Of a stretch of 64,000 bases of DNA, positions 40,389 to 49,351 are shown piece by piece. Made by a program: the position numbers and the translations under genes. Under the pieces are notes generated by a model. The model was not told the origin of the DNA and ran no database searches. It was given only the letters and a program-made list of their open reading frames with translations. How positions within the stretch are numbered: position 1 is the stretch's first letter; each line of letters opens with the position of its first letter. This DNA comes from Enterocloster aldenensis (GTDB taxonomy: Bacteria; Bacillota; Clostridia; Lachnospirales; Lachnospiraceae), in the NCBI RefSeq assembly GCF_003434055.1, contig NZ_QVEX01000020.1, positions 1-64,000 of the forward strand, given 5' to 3'.

Positions 40389-41231
40389 TTAACATCCTGC
40401 ACCGCATCCACTGTAATAACCGTACATGTCCCAGCCGGTTGCCCACCAGACATCACCCAGCCCATTGATGTAATCAATCAGATCCTCCAGCATCCCGATC
40501 CTGCCCGGCGCACCGATGGCTGCCGGGTCAAGCTGCAGCACATAGCAAAGCCCGTATTCATGGCAGCCGCAGAACTCATCCTTCCAGTTGCTGAGCACGC
40601 CCGTATAATTGGCAATCCTTCCCTGTCCTGCCGGAAATGCAGGATGATAATTAAATGCAAAATACGGCAGGTCATAATTCACCCAGTGTATGGGGATTTC
40701 CAGGATGGATGCACCGTCCCCCAGGTCCTTTACATATGGCCTGTCGTCATCACAGAGATTGCTGGAATATACCATGCCGTGCTTTCGCGCAATCCTGAGC
40801 GTGTCCAGGGTCAGCTCCCCTTCCGGGCTTCTGAACCCCCTCGGACTTATGCCGCAGATCTGCCGGATGGCCTCAGCGCCTTTTTGGATGGCCTCCTCCT
40901 GTTCCTCCACGGACAGCAGGGCCATATTCTCATGCCGGTAGCCCATGGCCCCGATTTCATGGCCGCGGTCCCGGATTTCCAGGATTTTATCCGGATAATG
41001 CTCCGCAACCCATCCAGGGGCGAAGCATGTGGCCTTTATCCCTTTGTCATCCAGGATATTAAGGATCCTGTCCAGGCCCCGGTTCATCCCATATTGTCCC
41101 AGGGACAGGGTTTTGGGCATGTTGACGCATGTCTTGTCCAGCTGTAGCCAGAAAAGCTCTGCATTTAAATTAATGGTAATCATGGCCGCGCATTTTTTCC
41201 CGCCGGGCCATTTTGGTCTTTCCACTCTCAT
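40389..41231 (-). CDS. PuuE/polysaccharide deacetylase-like protein lacking metal ligands
   Basis: A 280-residue CE4-fold protein that aligns with its neighbour along the whole length, but the catalytic positions differ: TINLNAE in place of FDLDGD, MGYRHE in place of HGYAHE, and QLDPAAIGAPGR in place of MSHPQVIGSPGR. The arginine motif GFRSPEG is kept. Metal-independent members of this fold are known (PuuE allantoinase, cyclic imidases), so it could be an active metal-free hydrolase or a non-catalytic partner of the adjacent protein. Its ATG follows the stop of the upstream gene with no gap... the two are translated together. Confidence 0.85.
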   Translation of the reverse strand: MRVERPKWPGGKKCAAMITINLNAELFWLQLDKTCVNMPKTLSLGQYGMNRGLDRILNILDDKGIKATCFAPGWVAEHYPDKILEIRDRGHEIGAMGYRHENMALLSVEEQEEAIQKGAEAIRQICGISPRGFRSPEGELTLDTLRIARKHGMVYSSNLCDDDRPYVKDLGDGASILEIPIHWVNYDLPYFAFNYHPAFPAGQGRIANYTGVLSNWKDEFCGCHEYGLCYVLQLDPAAIGAPGRIGMLEDLIDYINGLGDVWWATGWDMYGYYSGCGAGC

Positions 41232-42104
41232 CTATCCCACCTCCTGAGTCTTACCGCAGCCAGGGCCGGAATGCTCCCTGTACCAGTCCGCTATCTGTGA
41301 CCCGGTTGCAATCCACACATCCTTTTTGGACGTTATGTGCCGTAACAGATGGTCCAGGATCCGTATCCTTCCCGGTGAACCGATTACCTGGGGATGGCTC
41401 ATGAAGGAAATGCACAGTCCGTACCTGTAGTGTCCTTCAAACTCACGCATGAAGTTATCCTCCACCTCCCGGTAGCAGGAAATCCTGTCCTGTCCCGCCG
41501 GCTCCGCCGGATACATGTGGTAGGCCATGGCAACATAGTCATCCACTTCCCACTTGGTGGGGATTTCGATGAAATCCGTCTCCCTGCCGTCAATGACAGT
41601 CCGGTAGGGCCGGTCATCCCCCCTCATGGAACTGGAATAGCGGATCCCCCTTTCATACAGCAGCTTCGGCGTTTCCACGGCCCAGTCCCCGGACGGCGTC
41701 CTGAAGCCTTCCACATCATGTCCGATCAGCTCCCTTAATATGCCCTGGGGCTTTTCAATGATTTCAATCTGCTCCTCCGTTGTTTTTCCGGCAAACCGCT
41801 CATGGGCATATCCATGAAGTCCGATTTCATGCCCGGCAGCCGCAATCCGTTTTACCACCTCCGGATACCGCTGCGCCGTAAGACCAGGAATAAAAAAGGT
41901 TGCCTTTACCCCATACTGGTCCAGCTTGTCCAGAATCCTGTCCGCGCAGCGCTTGGGACCATACTGCCCCACGGACAGGGACTTAATGTATTGTTCCCCG
42001 CCAGGAAGGCCCCTGTTCCCGTTTTCCCAGGTTGTGTCGCCGTCCAGGTCAAAGGAAAACATAACCGCGCATTTTTTGCCCTCCGGCCACTGTATTGCAT
42101 CCAT
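41232..42104 (-). CDS. Polysaccharide deacetylase / PuuE-like hydrolase
   Basis: A 290-residue CE4-fold hydrolase. It keeps the metal site: Asp residues in FSFDLDGD, and both His in HGYAHE near residue 100, plus GFRTPSG and a late His in MSHPQ. No signal peptide, so it acts in the cytosol, not on cell-wall peptidoglycan. It is the first gene after a sigma-54 promoter and is immediately followed by a diverged copy. Cytosolic members include PuuE-type allantoinases and cyclic imidases, matching the racemase and symporter in the operon. Confidence 0.88.
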   Translation of the reverse strand: MDAIQWPEGKKCAVMFSFDLDGDTTWENGNRGLPGGEQYIKSLSVGQYGPKRCADRILDKLDQYGVKATFFIPGLTAQRYPEVVKRIAAAGHEIGLHGYAHERFAGKTTEEQIEIIEKPQGILRELIGHDVEGFRTPSGDWAVETPKLLYERGIRYSSSMRGDDRPYRTVIDGRETDFIEIPTKWEVDDYVAMAYHMYPAEPAGQDRISCYREVEDNFMREFEGHYRYGLCISFMSHPQVIGSPGRIRILDHLLRHITSKKDVWIATGSQIADWYREHSGPGCGKTQEVG

Positions 42105-42185
42105 CTCCCATCGCTCCTTTTCATGATTATTGTATATTTATTAACAACAGTATGACGATTTATTATACTTATTGCTCTTTATTTA

Positions 42186-42203
42186 TAGCAAAAATCATGC
42201 CAA
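42186..42203 (-). promoter_or_regulatory. Sigma-54 promoter of the hydrolase-symporter-racemase operon
   Basis: On the minus strand TTGGCATGATTTTTGCTA carries GG and GC exactly ten bases apart, matching the -24/-12 consensus TGGCACG-N4-TTGC. It lies about 80 bases before the first hydrolase gene; a sigma-54 activator gene is directly upstream. Confidence 0.85.
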
Positions 42204-42247
42204 AAGAAAAATAACGTATTTTTATGCATTTTCTTTTATATTCATAT

Positions 42248-42293
42248 AGAAAATAGGGTTTATAGGATAATTTTTATCCTGCAAACCCTATTA
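42248..42293 (-). terminator. Terminator of the sigma-54 activator gene
   Basis: AATAGGGTTT (42252-42261) pairs perfectly with AAACCCTATT (42283-42292) and encloses a second stem AGGAT/ATCCT. On the minus strand TTTTCTAT follows. The same palindrome could alternatively serve as an upstream activator site for the sigma-54 promoter 50 bases further. Confidence 0.75.
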
Positions 42294-42321
42294 TTTCCCA
42301 TAACCAATCCGATTGTTTTCA

Positions 42322-44415
42322 TCAGCTTATCCCATAACCGCCGCGCCTGTCCATGACCTGAAGAAGGGACAGCCCATCCCGCGTAATCACACTGCCTCCC
42401 CTGCCCCTGACAGACCTGACAAACCCGTGGGCGGACAGTTTGGACAGGGCCTTCCTCACTTCAGCTTCCGTATAGAACCCGCCGCTGCCGTTCACCTTCT
42501 CCAGCAGCTTCTGCCGCCCATAACGCTCATTGCGTTCCAGGGATTCCCGAAGCTGGACAAGGACCGCCTTATACAGCCCCAGGTCCTTCCACTCATTTAA
42601 TATGAACCGTTCCATGAATCCCGGCTCCTTATCCATCCCTTCCGTTATGCAGGACTTCTGCCCCTCATCCGGGAAGCCAGGGACAGCCCTCCCTTTCCCG
42701 CTCCTCAGGGGCGGCAGGTCCTCTGCCCCGATTACCTGTTTCTCCTTTGTCAAAAGGAACTCCACCACATTGCGCAGCTCCCTTACATTTCCCCGCCACG
42801 AATAACCGGTGAGGATTTCCTCTGCCTCCGGGGTCAGCACCATATGCGGATGGTTCCTGCCTGCAAAAAAATGGAATATGGGAAGTATGTCCTGGGTCCG
42901 CTCCCTTAAAGGAGGCACGTTAAGGGGAAGTACATTTAACCGGTAGAACAGGTCCTCCCGGAAGGCGCCATTTTCCACCATGGCAAACAGGTCCTTGTTG
43001 GTGGCGGCAATCACCCGCACATCCACATCAATGCTTTTATCCGAACCGATCCGGTCCACCTTCCGCTCTTCCAGCACCCGCAGCAGCTTGGACTGGAGGG
43101 ACATGGGCATTTCCCCTATCTCATCAAGGAAGATGGTGCCTTTATGCGCCAGTTCAAAATACCCCGTCTTACCGCCTTTTTTCGCACCGGTAAAGGAGCC
43201 TTCCTCATACCCGAACATCTCGCTTTCCAACAGGCTGTCCGGTATGGCCGCGCAGTTGACGGCCACAAAGTTATAATTTTTCCTGGCAGACTCGTTGTGT
43301 ATACCCTGGGCGAACATTTCCTTGCCGGTCCCGCTCTCCCCGGTAATCATCACAGCCGCGTCCGAGCGCGCCATCTGCCTGCCGTTCTTCACGGCTTCCC
43401 GGATAGCGCTGCTGCTTCCTATGATATCCTCAAACGTATACCTTGCCCTGTGGCTGGTTCCGTACAGTTTGGAACGCATGTCATGCTGCCTGGTCTCCGC
43501 TTCCTCAAAATCCTTGAGCGTTATGATATGCCCTGCAACCTTGTCCCCGGAACGGATTTCCACTGCCGAGGCAATCAGGTTGCTGTCCCCTGTCTTAATC
43601 AGCTTTTCCCGGGTGCTCTTCACATCCAGTTCAGGCAGCAGCTCCTCAATGTTAAACCCGCGCAGCACCCTGGACCGGTGGGACATCAGCTGCCTGGCTT
43701 TTTCATTGCACAGGTAAACCCGGCCCACCACATCCGTTATGATAATCCCTTCATTCATCAGGTTCATGAGGGTATTCAGCTTATCCGACATATTTTCCTT
43801 GTCATTGAGCAGTTTATCCATGCTGGAGTCAATGTAATAATACTCCCTTCTGGCGGCAGCTGCCTCCTTGGAGGAGAACTCATCATAGACCCCCAGCTTC
43901 CCGGCAATGATATACAGGCTGTTCATGTCAACCGAGCTTTCCCCCACATCAATCACCTGGCTGATTTCCCCGGGTACCAGGTGCCCCTCATTGGGGGTGA
44001 TGGCCAGCTTGATGGACCTGTCGTAATCCCCTGTCCCGTAGTATGGGAACAGCTCCACATCCCGAAAGCCTGAGGCATACATACTGGTTATGGTGTGCAT
44101 GCAGGTCCTGTGGTCAAAGTTGACCAGCAGGGCTTTGGTTCCCTTTGGAATCTTCTTAAGCTTTTCCATCTGTTTTTTGGTAAGGGCCAGCGAGAGGACC
44201 ACGATTTCCGATCGGTCGCTGATTTTCTGGCGGACCTGCTGGAATATGTTAAAGGCCGACACCAGGACATAGTCCTCCTTTACCCGGTCCAGGGTTTCCA
44301 CCTCTGCAATGGAATACGCCTTAAAACTGGCATATCTGCCCAGATATTTGCTGATGTTGTCCATCAGGAACCTTGCATACTGCTTTTCCGTTGCCACCAC
44401 CGCTATCTCTTTCAT
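42322..44415 (-). CDS. Sigma-54-dependent transcriptional activator
   Basis: A 697-residue enhancer-binding protein. An N-terminal PrpR-like sensor region (residues 1-200) is followed by a PAS domain (about 215-325) and the AAA+ domain (about 340-570) with GESGTGKE, GSFTGA (in place of GAFTGA), FLDEIGEM and the arginine region. The C-terminus is not the usual Fis-type helix but a winged-helix-like part (EAEVRKALSKLSAHGFVRSV) with a glycine-rich wing RGRGGSV. It almost certainly activates the sigma-54 operon directly downstream. Confidence 0.92.
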   Translation of the reverse strand: MKEIAVVATEKQYARFLMDNISKYLGRYASFKAYSIAEVETLDRVKEDYVLVSAFNIFQQVRQKISDRSEIVVLSLALTKKQMEKLKKIPKGTKALLVNFDHRTCMHTITSMYASGFRDVELFPYYGTGDYDRSIKLAITPNEGHLVPGEISQVIDVGESSVDMNSLYIIAGKLGVYDEFSSKEAAAARREYYYIDSSMDKLLNDKENMSDKLNTLMNLMNEGIIITDVVGRVYLCNEKARQLMSHRSRVLRGFNIEELLPELDVKSTREKLIKTGDSNLIASAVEIRSGDKVAGHIITLKDFEEAETRQHDMRSKLYGTSHRARYTFEDIIGSSSAIREAVKNGRQMARSDAAVMITGESGTGKEMFAQGIHNESARKNYNFVAVNCAAIPDSLLESEMFGYEEGSFTGAKKGGKTGYFELAHKGTIFLDEIGEMPMSLQSKLLRVLEERKVDRIGSDKSIDVDVRVIAATNKDLFAMVENGAFREDLFYRLNVLPLNVPPLRERTQDILPIFHFFAGRNHPHMVLTPEAEEILTGYSWRGNVRELRNVVEFLLTKEKQVIGAEDLPPLRSGKGRAVPGFPDEGQKSCITEGMDKEPGFMERFILNEWKDLGLYKAVLVQLRESLERNERYGRQKLLEKVNGSGGFYTEAEVRKALSKLSAHGFVRSVRGRGGSVITRDGLSLLQVMDRRGGYGIS

Positions 44416-44456
44416 CCGCCTTCACCTCTCCCTTGCCGCATATGGCCGATTGTACC

Positions 44457-44492
44457 GTAACCGTTCAGACGGCGCGCTGCCTGAACGGTTAC
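44457..44492. repeat. 12-12-12 inverted repeat in the divergent intergenic region
   Basis: GTAACCGTTCAG (44457-44468) and CTGAACGGTTAC (44481-44492) are perfect complements separated by 12 bases, between the divergent sigma-54 activator and AraC genes. A single near-identical arm, CTGAACGGTTGC, recurs at 53094-53105, so this may be a dispersed repeat rather than an operator. Confidence 0.65.
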
Positions 44493-44596
44493 ATTATACC
44501 TGAGGCAGATTGCTTTTTCAACTCCCCTGCTTCTTGCGGATACGCGGAAAGCTGTATATAATGGTATCAGACAATCCAATACTAATGGAGGCCCAT

Positions 44597-45865
44597 ATGG
44601 CAGAAATCGTACCAATGCAAAGCCTGTACTGCTCCATGCAGGATGAGAACAGAATATGCAGTTTTGACATCGAGGTCCTGACAGGGCCGACCACGCCCCT
44701 GATCCATCCCATGTCCCGTTTCTGGCTAATCAACAGCGGAAAAGGGACACTTATGCTTAACAACCGACCCTATGAGCTGAGGCCGGGCGCCGTGGTCAGT
44801 GTCCTTCCCTGGCAGATCAGCGATATCGTGAAGGTGGAGTCACCCATACAGTTTTTTGTGATGGCGTATTATTTTGACAACATCAATGAAATCATCAAAA
44901 CCTTTTATAATCCCGGCAATGAACCGCTCTCCATCATCCAGACCCTTTCCGCCGGCCCGGTCCTGTATCTTGAGGGAGAGGACCTGGCATCCATGCAGAA
45001 GCTGTTCCTCCAGATCAAGGGGGAGATCGGCATGGAATCCAGCAACCCATCCGCCGCGTCCCGGCCGCCTTCCCGGGAACTCAGCAACCTCTATATCACC
45101 AATAAGCTCATTGAAATCATCATTAATTTCCTGCGCGCCAAAAAGACGGCATCCCTGCCGCCTTGCGCCGGGCCCATTGAACCCAGTGAGATATTCCAGT
45201 ATCTGTACAGCCACCTGAACGAAAAAATCACCCTGTCCAAGCTGTCCCGGATTTTTTATATGAGCGAGTCCTCCATCAGCACCTATATCACCAGGACCAC
45301 CGGCCTTTCCTTCTTTGACCTGTTAAATGAAATGCGGATTGGGAAAACCATCAACTTCCTGCTCTATACCGACTTTACCCTGGAAGAACTGGCTGAAATC
45401 CTGGGCTTTGTGGACAGCGCCCATATCAGCAAGGTCTTTTCAGCCCGGGTGGGCATGAAGGCCAATGAATTCCGCACCACGTACCAGAACGTGGGCAGCC
45501 TGTGCCGGATTAAGGACAGGAAGGATTTCTATTCCATTGTATCCTATATCTACCGCCACTACAGCGAGCCCCTGAATCCGCGCATGGTAGGTGAGCGGTT
45601 CCTCCTGTCGCCCAAAGAACTGAACCGTATCCTGTTGTACCAGGTGGAGATGAACTTCTCCGATTACCTGAACTTCATACGGGTCAACCGGGCATCCGAA
45701 CTGCTGCTTTTGACCTCCAAGAGCATCCTTGAGATAGCCCTTGAGACCGGATACCACAACGAGAAGACGCTGACCCGCAATTTCCTGAAGTTCCGCTCCA
45801 TGACCCCTGGAAAGTTCCGCCAGTCCGTGGGACTGCAGGATTTCCCAGGCCCCGGGCATGTATGA
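44597..45865 (+). CDS. AraC family regulator with two tandem HTH domains
   Basis: A 422-residue regulator. Residues 1-150 form a cupin-like sensor (PHPMSRFWLINSGKG region; LRPGAVVSVLPWQ). A first AraC HTH pair lies at about residues 210-300 (LSKLSRIFYMSESSISTY; LEELAEILGFVDSAHISKVF) and a second at about 325-410 (MVGERFLLSPKELNRIL; ILEIALETGYHNEKTLTRNF). Normal members have only one. The ATG at 44597 follows GGAGG. It lies between the sigma-54 locus and the arginine genes; target unknown. Confidence 0.88.
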   Translation: MAEIVPMQSLYCSMQDENRICSFDIEVLTGPTTPLIHPMSRFWLINSGKGTLMLNNRPYELRPGAVVSVLPWQISDIVKVESPIQFFVMAYYFDNINEIIKTFYNPGNEPLSIIQTLSAGPVLYLEGEDLASMQKLFLQIKGEIGMESSNPSAASRPPSRELSNLYITNKLIEIIINFLRAKKTASLPPCAGPIEPSEIFQYLYSHLNEKITLSKLSRIFYMSESSISTYITRTTGLSFFDLLNEMRIGKTINFLLYTDFTLEELAEILGFVDSAHISKVFSARVGMKANEFRTTYQNVGSLCRIKDRKDFYSIVSYIYRHYSEPLNPRMVGERFLLSPKELNRILLYQVEMNFSDYLNFIRVNRASELLLLTSKSILEIALETGYHNEKTLTRNFLKFRSMTPGKFRQSVGLQDFPGPGHV

Positions 45866-45938
45866 AACCAAGGGACGGCCCTGTACAGCAACCCATAAAC
45901 AGACCCTAGGGCTACAGATTCCAGGGCTGCCCCTGATT

Positions 45939-47039
45939 TTACCGGATTACCTTCAGCGCCTTGGCCACAATGGTGATGAAGTCCTGGACATTGGTAACCA
46001 CGGTGGTGGCGCAGAGACTTCCCCTGTCCAGAAGCTTGTTTACCACAAACTCATCCGCATCCACGGTATACAGGTACACCGGACGTATGGTGCCGTCGGG
46101 CATCACCCGGAAGGACGGCGTCATATTGCCTGTGGCAATGGTGTGAAGCATGGTTGCCAGGCAGATGACGCAGGTGGATTTCTTCACAAGGCCCCGCATG
46201 GCGCCCTGGCCCTCATAAGCGCTGCCGATTACCTCCGGCAGGGGCCCGTCGTCCCGTATGGAACCGGTCAGCACCATAGGCACATGGTTCTTCACACAGC
46301 TGTATATGATACCGTTGTCAATGTGATAATCCTCTATGAACTGCGGAATGGATCCGCTTCTTCTGGCCTTGTTGATTACGTCCAGATGGTTGTAATGGCC
46401 ATTGGGCTGGGATACCTGGGTATAGATATCCTGCCCCAGGGCAGTGTGCAGCAGCGCCCCCTCCAGGTCATGGGTTGCCAGGGCATTGCCTGCCATCAGC
46501 CCATGGGCGTAACCGTTGTCAATGAGCGCCTGCATGGCTGCCCTTGCATCCGCGTCAAAGGAAAACGCAGGTCCCATGACCCAGACAATATTGCCGTGCT
46601 CCTTTTCATGCTTTAAGAGCTCAAACAGATTGTCATAATCCCTGGCATAGGAAGTTTCCCGGCTCCTGCCCTGGCGGAACACGAACTGGTCCTCCGGCTT
46701 CCCGTCCTCTTCCTCAAAGCCGTGGCAATGCATGTAGATCCCTTCCTCGCATTTCTCCGTCCGTCCAAGGATTACCTTATCGCCCTTCTTGATATTCCTG
46801 TTCTCCACCACGTTAAGGTGCCCATCGTCACAGAGCACTACGCTGGAGTCCATGCGGCTCTCCTCAGCCAGCACCCATTTCCCGTTAATCTTAAAATATT
46901 CCGGGTACATGGAGGTGCTGTGATAGTTGTCAGGCGCAACCCCGTCCATGTCCGCTGCCTTGTATTTTACATCCGGGGCATTGACAAATTCCTCCTTGGT
47001 AAAATCCGGATGATGATATTCTGGTAATTGAAATGACAT
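45939..47039 (-). CDS. Alternative ornithine cyclodeaminase (LOR/SDH domain family)
   Basis: A 366-residue protein of the LOR/SDH-like family (TIGR00300), whose archaeal and cyanobacterial members convert ornithine to proline and ammonia with NAD. Features include an N-terminal alpha/beta region with EYHHPDFTKEEF, a nucleotide-binding segment around VWVMGPAFSFDADARAAM, and the family-specific MAGNALATHDLEGALL. The ATG at 47039 follows AAGGAG. It is downstream of arginine deiminase and ornithine carbamoyltransferase genes on the same strand, giving a full route from arginine to proline. Confidence 0.82.
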   Translation of the reverse strand: MSFQLPEYHHPDFTKEEFVNAPDVKYKAADMDGVAPDNYHSTSMYPEYFKINGKWVLAEESRMDSSVVLCDDGHLNVVENRNIKKGDKVILGRTEKCEEGIYMHCHGFEEEDGKPEDQFVFRQGRSRETSYARDYDNLFELLKHEKEHGNIVWVMGPAFSFDADARAAMQALIDNGYAHGLMAGNALATHDLEGALLHTALGQDIYTQVSQPNGHYNHLDVINKARRSGSIPQFIEDYHIDNGIIYSCVKNHVPMVLTGSIRDDGPLPEVIGSAYEGQGAMRGLVKKSTCVICLATMLHTIATGNMTPSFRVMPDGTIRPVYLYTVDADEFVVNKLLDRGSLCATTVVTNVQDFITIVAKALKVIR

Positions 47040-47104
47040 ATGTTTCTCCTTCTTTCTTTTATAATTAATCAATCCCGGGCCGGAAACGAATTTCCAAACA
47101 CGCC

Positions 47105-48097
47105 CTAACAAAGCGTGGCGTAGATAACGGCCTTGATTGTATGCATGCGGTTCTCCGCCTGGTCAAACACAACCGACTGCCTTGACTCAAACACTTCATC
47201 CGTTACTTCCATCTCCGTGATGCCGAACTTTTCAGCAATCTCTGCCCCGATGGTGGTCCTGGTGTCGTGGAAGGAGGGCAGGCAGTGCATGAATACAGCC
47301 GTGTGCTTTGCCTTTTTCATCACCTCTCCATTCACCTGGTACCTGCGCAGCAGTTCAATCCTGGTTCCCCATACAGAATCCGGCTCACCCATGGACACCC
47401 AGATATCGGTGTACACTGCGTCCGCATCCTTCACGCCCTGGTCCACATCCTCTGTCAGCCGGATGGTGCATTCATTTTCCTCTGCAATCAGCCTTGCCTC
47501 TGCCACCAGTTCCTGGGCAGGGAACAGCTCCTTTGGGGCGCAGGCCGTAAAGTGGATGCCCATTTTGGCGCAGGCCACCATCAGGGAATTGCCCATGTTA
47601 TTCCTTGCATCGCCCATGTATGTAAAGCGCAGCCCTTTGAGGCAGCCGAACTTCTCCTCCAGCGTCAGAAGGTCGGCCAGCATCTGGGTGGGATGGAACT
47701 GGTCCGTAAGCCCGTTCCATACAGGCACGCCCGCATACTCCGCAAGCTCCTCCACAACCGCCTGGTCATATCCCCTGTACTCAATGCCATCATACATCCG
47801 TCCCAGGACCCTGGCCGTGTCGGCAATGCTTTCCTTTTTCCCCATCTGGCTGCTGCCCGGGTCCAGGTAAGTCACGCCCATGCCCAGGTCCCTTCCCGCA
47901 ACCTCAAAGGCGCAGCGGGTGCGGGTGGATGTCTTTTCAAACAAAAGAACGATGTTCCGGTTATCCAGGTATTTGTGGGGAACGCCGTTCCTCTTCATGT
48001 TCTTAAACTGTTTTGACAGATCCAGCAGATAGCGGATCTCCTCCGGCGTGTAGTCCAATAACTTCAGGTAATTCCTTCCTCTGATATTCACTGCCAT
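47105..48097 (-). CDS. argF: Ornithine carbamoyltransferase
   Basis: Interconverts ornithine plus carbamoyl phosphate and citrulline. The 330-residue protein has the carbamoyl-phosphate motif STRTRC near residue 56, HPTQ near 133, the ornithine-side DxxxSMG segment (DIWVSMGE) and HCLPSFHD near 270. Beside arginine deiminase it probably works in the catabolic direction to give ornithine and carbamoyl phosphate (arcB role). 33 bases separate it from the deiminase. No carbamate kinase gene is in the window, so ATP recovery would depend on a kinase elsewhere. Confidence 0.93.
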   Translation of the reverse strand: MAVNIRGRNYLKLLDYTPEEIRYLLDLSKQFKNMKRNGVPHKYLDNRNIVLLFEKTSTRTRCAFEVAGRDLGMGVTYLDPGSSQMGKKESIADTARVLGRMYDGIEYRGYDQAVVEELAEYAGVPVWNGLTDQFHPTQMLADLLTLEEKFGCLKGLRFTYMGDARNNMGNSLMVACAKMGIHFTACAPKELFPAQELVAEARLIAEENECTIRLTEDVDQGVKDADAVYTDIWVSMGEPDSVWGTRIELLRRYQVNGEVMKKAKHTAVFMHCLPSFHDTRTTIGAEIAEKFGITEMEVTDEVFESRQSVVFDQAENRMHTIKAVIYATLC

Positions 48098-48130
48098 CTT
48101 CCTTACTCCTTTGCTATGTTATTTGAATGT

Positions 48131-49351
48131 TCAGTCACGCACCAGGGGCATGCTCATGCACCGGGGGCCTCCCCTTCCCCTGGACAGCTCCGAACTGGGC
48201 ATTTCAAGGACTTCGATGCCCTTATCCCTGAGCATCTCATTGGTTATATAGTTCCGGTCGTATACGACCACCTTTCCCGGCTCAATGCACAGTGTATTGG
48301 AGCCGTCATTCCACTGTTCCCTCTCTGAGGCAACCCTGTCCTTTCCGCCGCAGCGTATCATGGTCACCTTATCCATCCCCAGATAATCTGCCAGCACATC
48401 CGGAAGCGGACGGTCAAGCTCCTTTGCAAAAAGCCTGCCCTTGCGGTCCCCGCGCCGGATTTCATAAATGCGCAGGTTTCCCAGGATTCCGGGATGGATG
48501 GTAAATTTGTCATGATCCACCTGGGTGCACACCGTGTCCAGATGCATGTACGCGCGGATGCTGGGGATATCCAGGGCCAGGATGGTCTCCACCTCACATG
48601 CGCTGTCCTCAAACAGGTTCTGGGCCAGAAGTTCAATTGCCTCCGGCGTGGTCCTTTGGGAGATTCCCACGGCCAGGACCCGATTGCTCAGGTTCAGGAT
48701 ATCTCCTCCCTCAATGGAAAACGGATACTCCCTCTTATAATAAAATGGCGTCCTCCCCCCGTAATCCGGATGATGCTCCAGGATGTACTGCCCGTAAATG
48801 GTTTCCCTTCTCCTTGTCCTTGAATACATGCAGTTCAGGCTGACCCCGGCCCCGATACAGGCAAAGGGGTCCCTTGTAAAGTACAGGTTGGGTATGGGAT
48901 CCATGATGAAACGGCTGTCTGATTTGACCAGGTCCACTAAGGGGCTGTGGGTTTCAGACTTAATCTCATGCATGCTGACCCCGGACATGGTCTTTAGCAC
49001 CAGCTCCTTTTCATCCGGAATATCCATCAGGAAATCAAACAGCTGATTCCTGAACTTCTGCGCGGTATTCCCTCCCTCACGGATGAACTGCCGGATGAAG
49101 TTTTCCCTGATATCCGGGGACTGCCTTAACACATCCGCCATCATGTCCTCCATATAGACCACCTGGCTTTTGTTTGCCTTTAAAATGCCGGCGAAAATAT
49201 CGTGTTCCCCCTGGGCTGTCTTAAGGTATGGGATATCGTCAAACAGCAGCCGTTCCAGTTCCCCCGGAACCAGGTGCTCCAGTTCCTTTCCCGGCCTGTG
49301 AAGCATGACCTTTTTTAACTTTCCTATCTCGCTTTTCACACAGATTGGCAT
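48131..49351 (-). CDS. arcA: Arginine deiminase
   Basis: Hydrolyses arginine to citrulline and ammonia. The 406-residue protein has the guanidino-modifying fold and family motifs: LHRPGKELEHL at the N-terminus, FTRDPFACIG near 165, EGGDI near 220, HLDTVCTQVD near 275, and the C-terminal GRGGPRCMSMP with the catalytic Cys. The ATG at 49351 has AAAGGAG upstream; the longer frame to 49387 lacks one. It leads the arcA-argF-ornithine cyclodeaminase set and is divergent from a LysR gene. Confidence 0.95.
   Translation of the reverse strand: MPICVKSEIGKLKKVMLHRPGKELEHLVPGELERLLFDDIPYLKTAQGEHDIFAGILKANKSQVVYMEDMMADVLRQSPDIRENFIRQFIREGGNTAQKFRNQLFDFLMDIPDEKELVLKTMSGVSMHEIKSETHSPLVDLVKSDSRFIMDPIPNLYFTRDPFACIGAGVSLNCMYSRTRRRETIYGQYILEHHPDYGGRTPFYYKREYPFSIEGGDILNLSNRVLAVGISQRTTPEAIELLAQNLFEDSACEVETILALDIPSIRAYMHLDTVCTQVDHDKFTIHPGILGNLRIYEIRRGDRKGRLFAKELDRPLPDVLADYLGMDKVTMIRCGGKDRVASEREQWNDGSNTLCIEPGKVVVYDRNYITNEMLRDKGIEVLEMPSSELSRGRGGPRCMSMPLVRD

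Noticed and set aside
43144..44073. 309-codon plus-strand frame opposite the sigma-54 activator
   Set aside because: Antisense shadow of a well-supported AAA+ domain; composition is Pro/Leu/His-rich as expected from reverse reading.
45858..46616. 252-codon plus-strand frame opposite the ornithine cyclodeaminase gene
   Set aside because: Shadow frame; the minus-strand protein has family motifs and a good ribosome binding site.
47133..48016. Two 245-249-codon plus-strand frames opposite argF
   Set aside because: Ornithine carbamoyltransferase motifs are unambiguous on the minus strand; the plus frames have no start signals.
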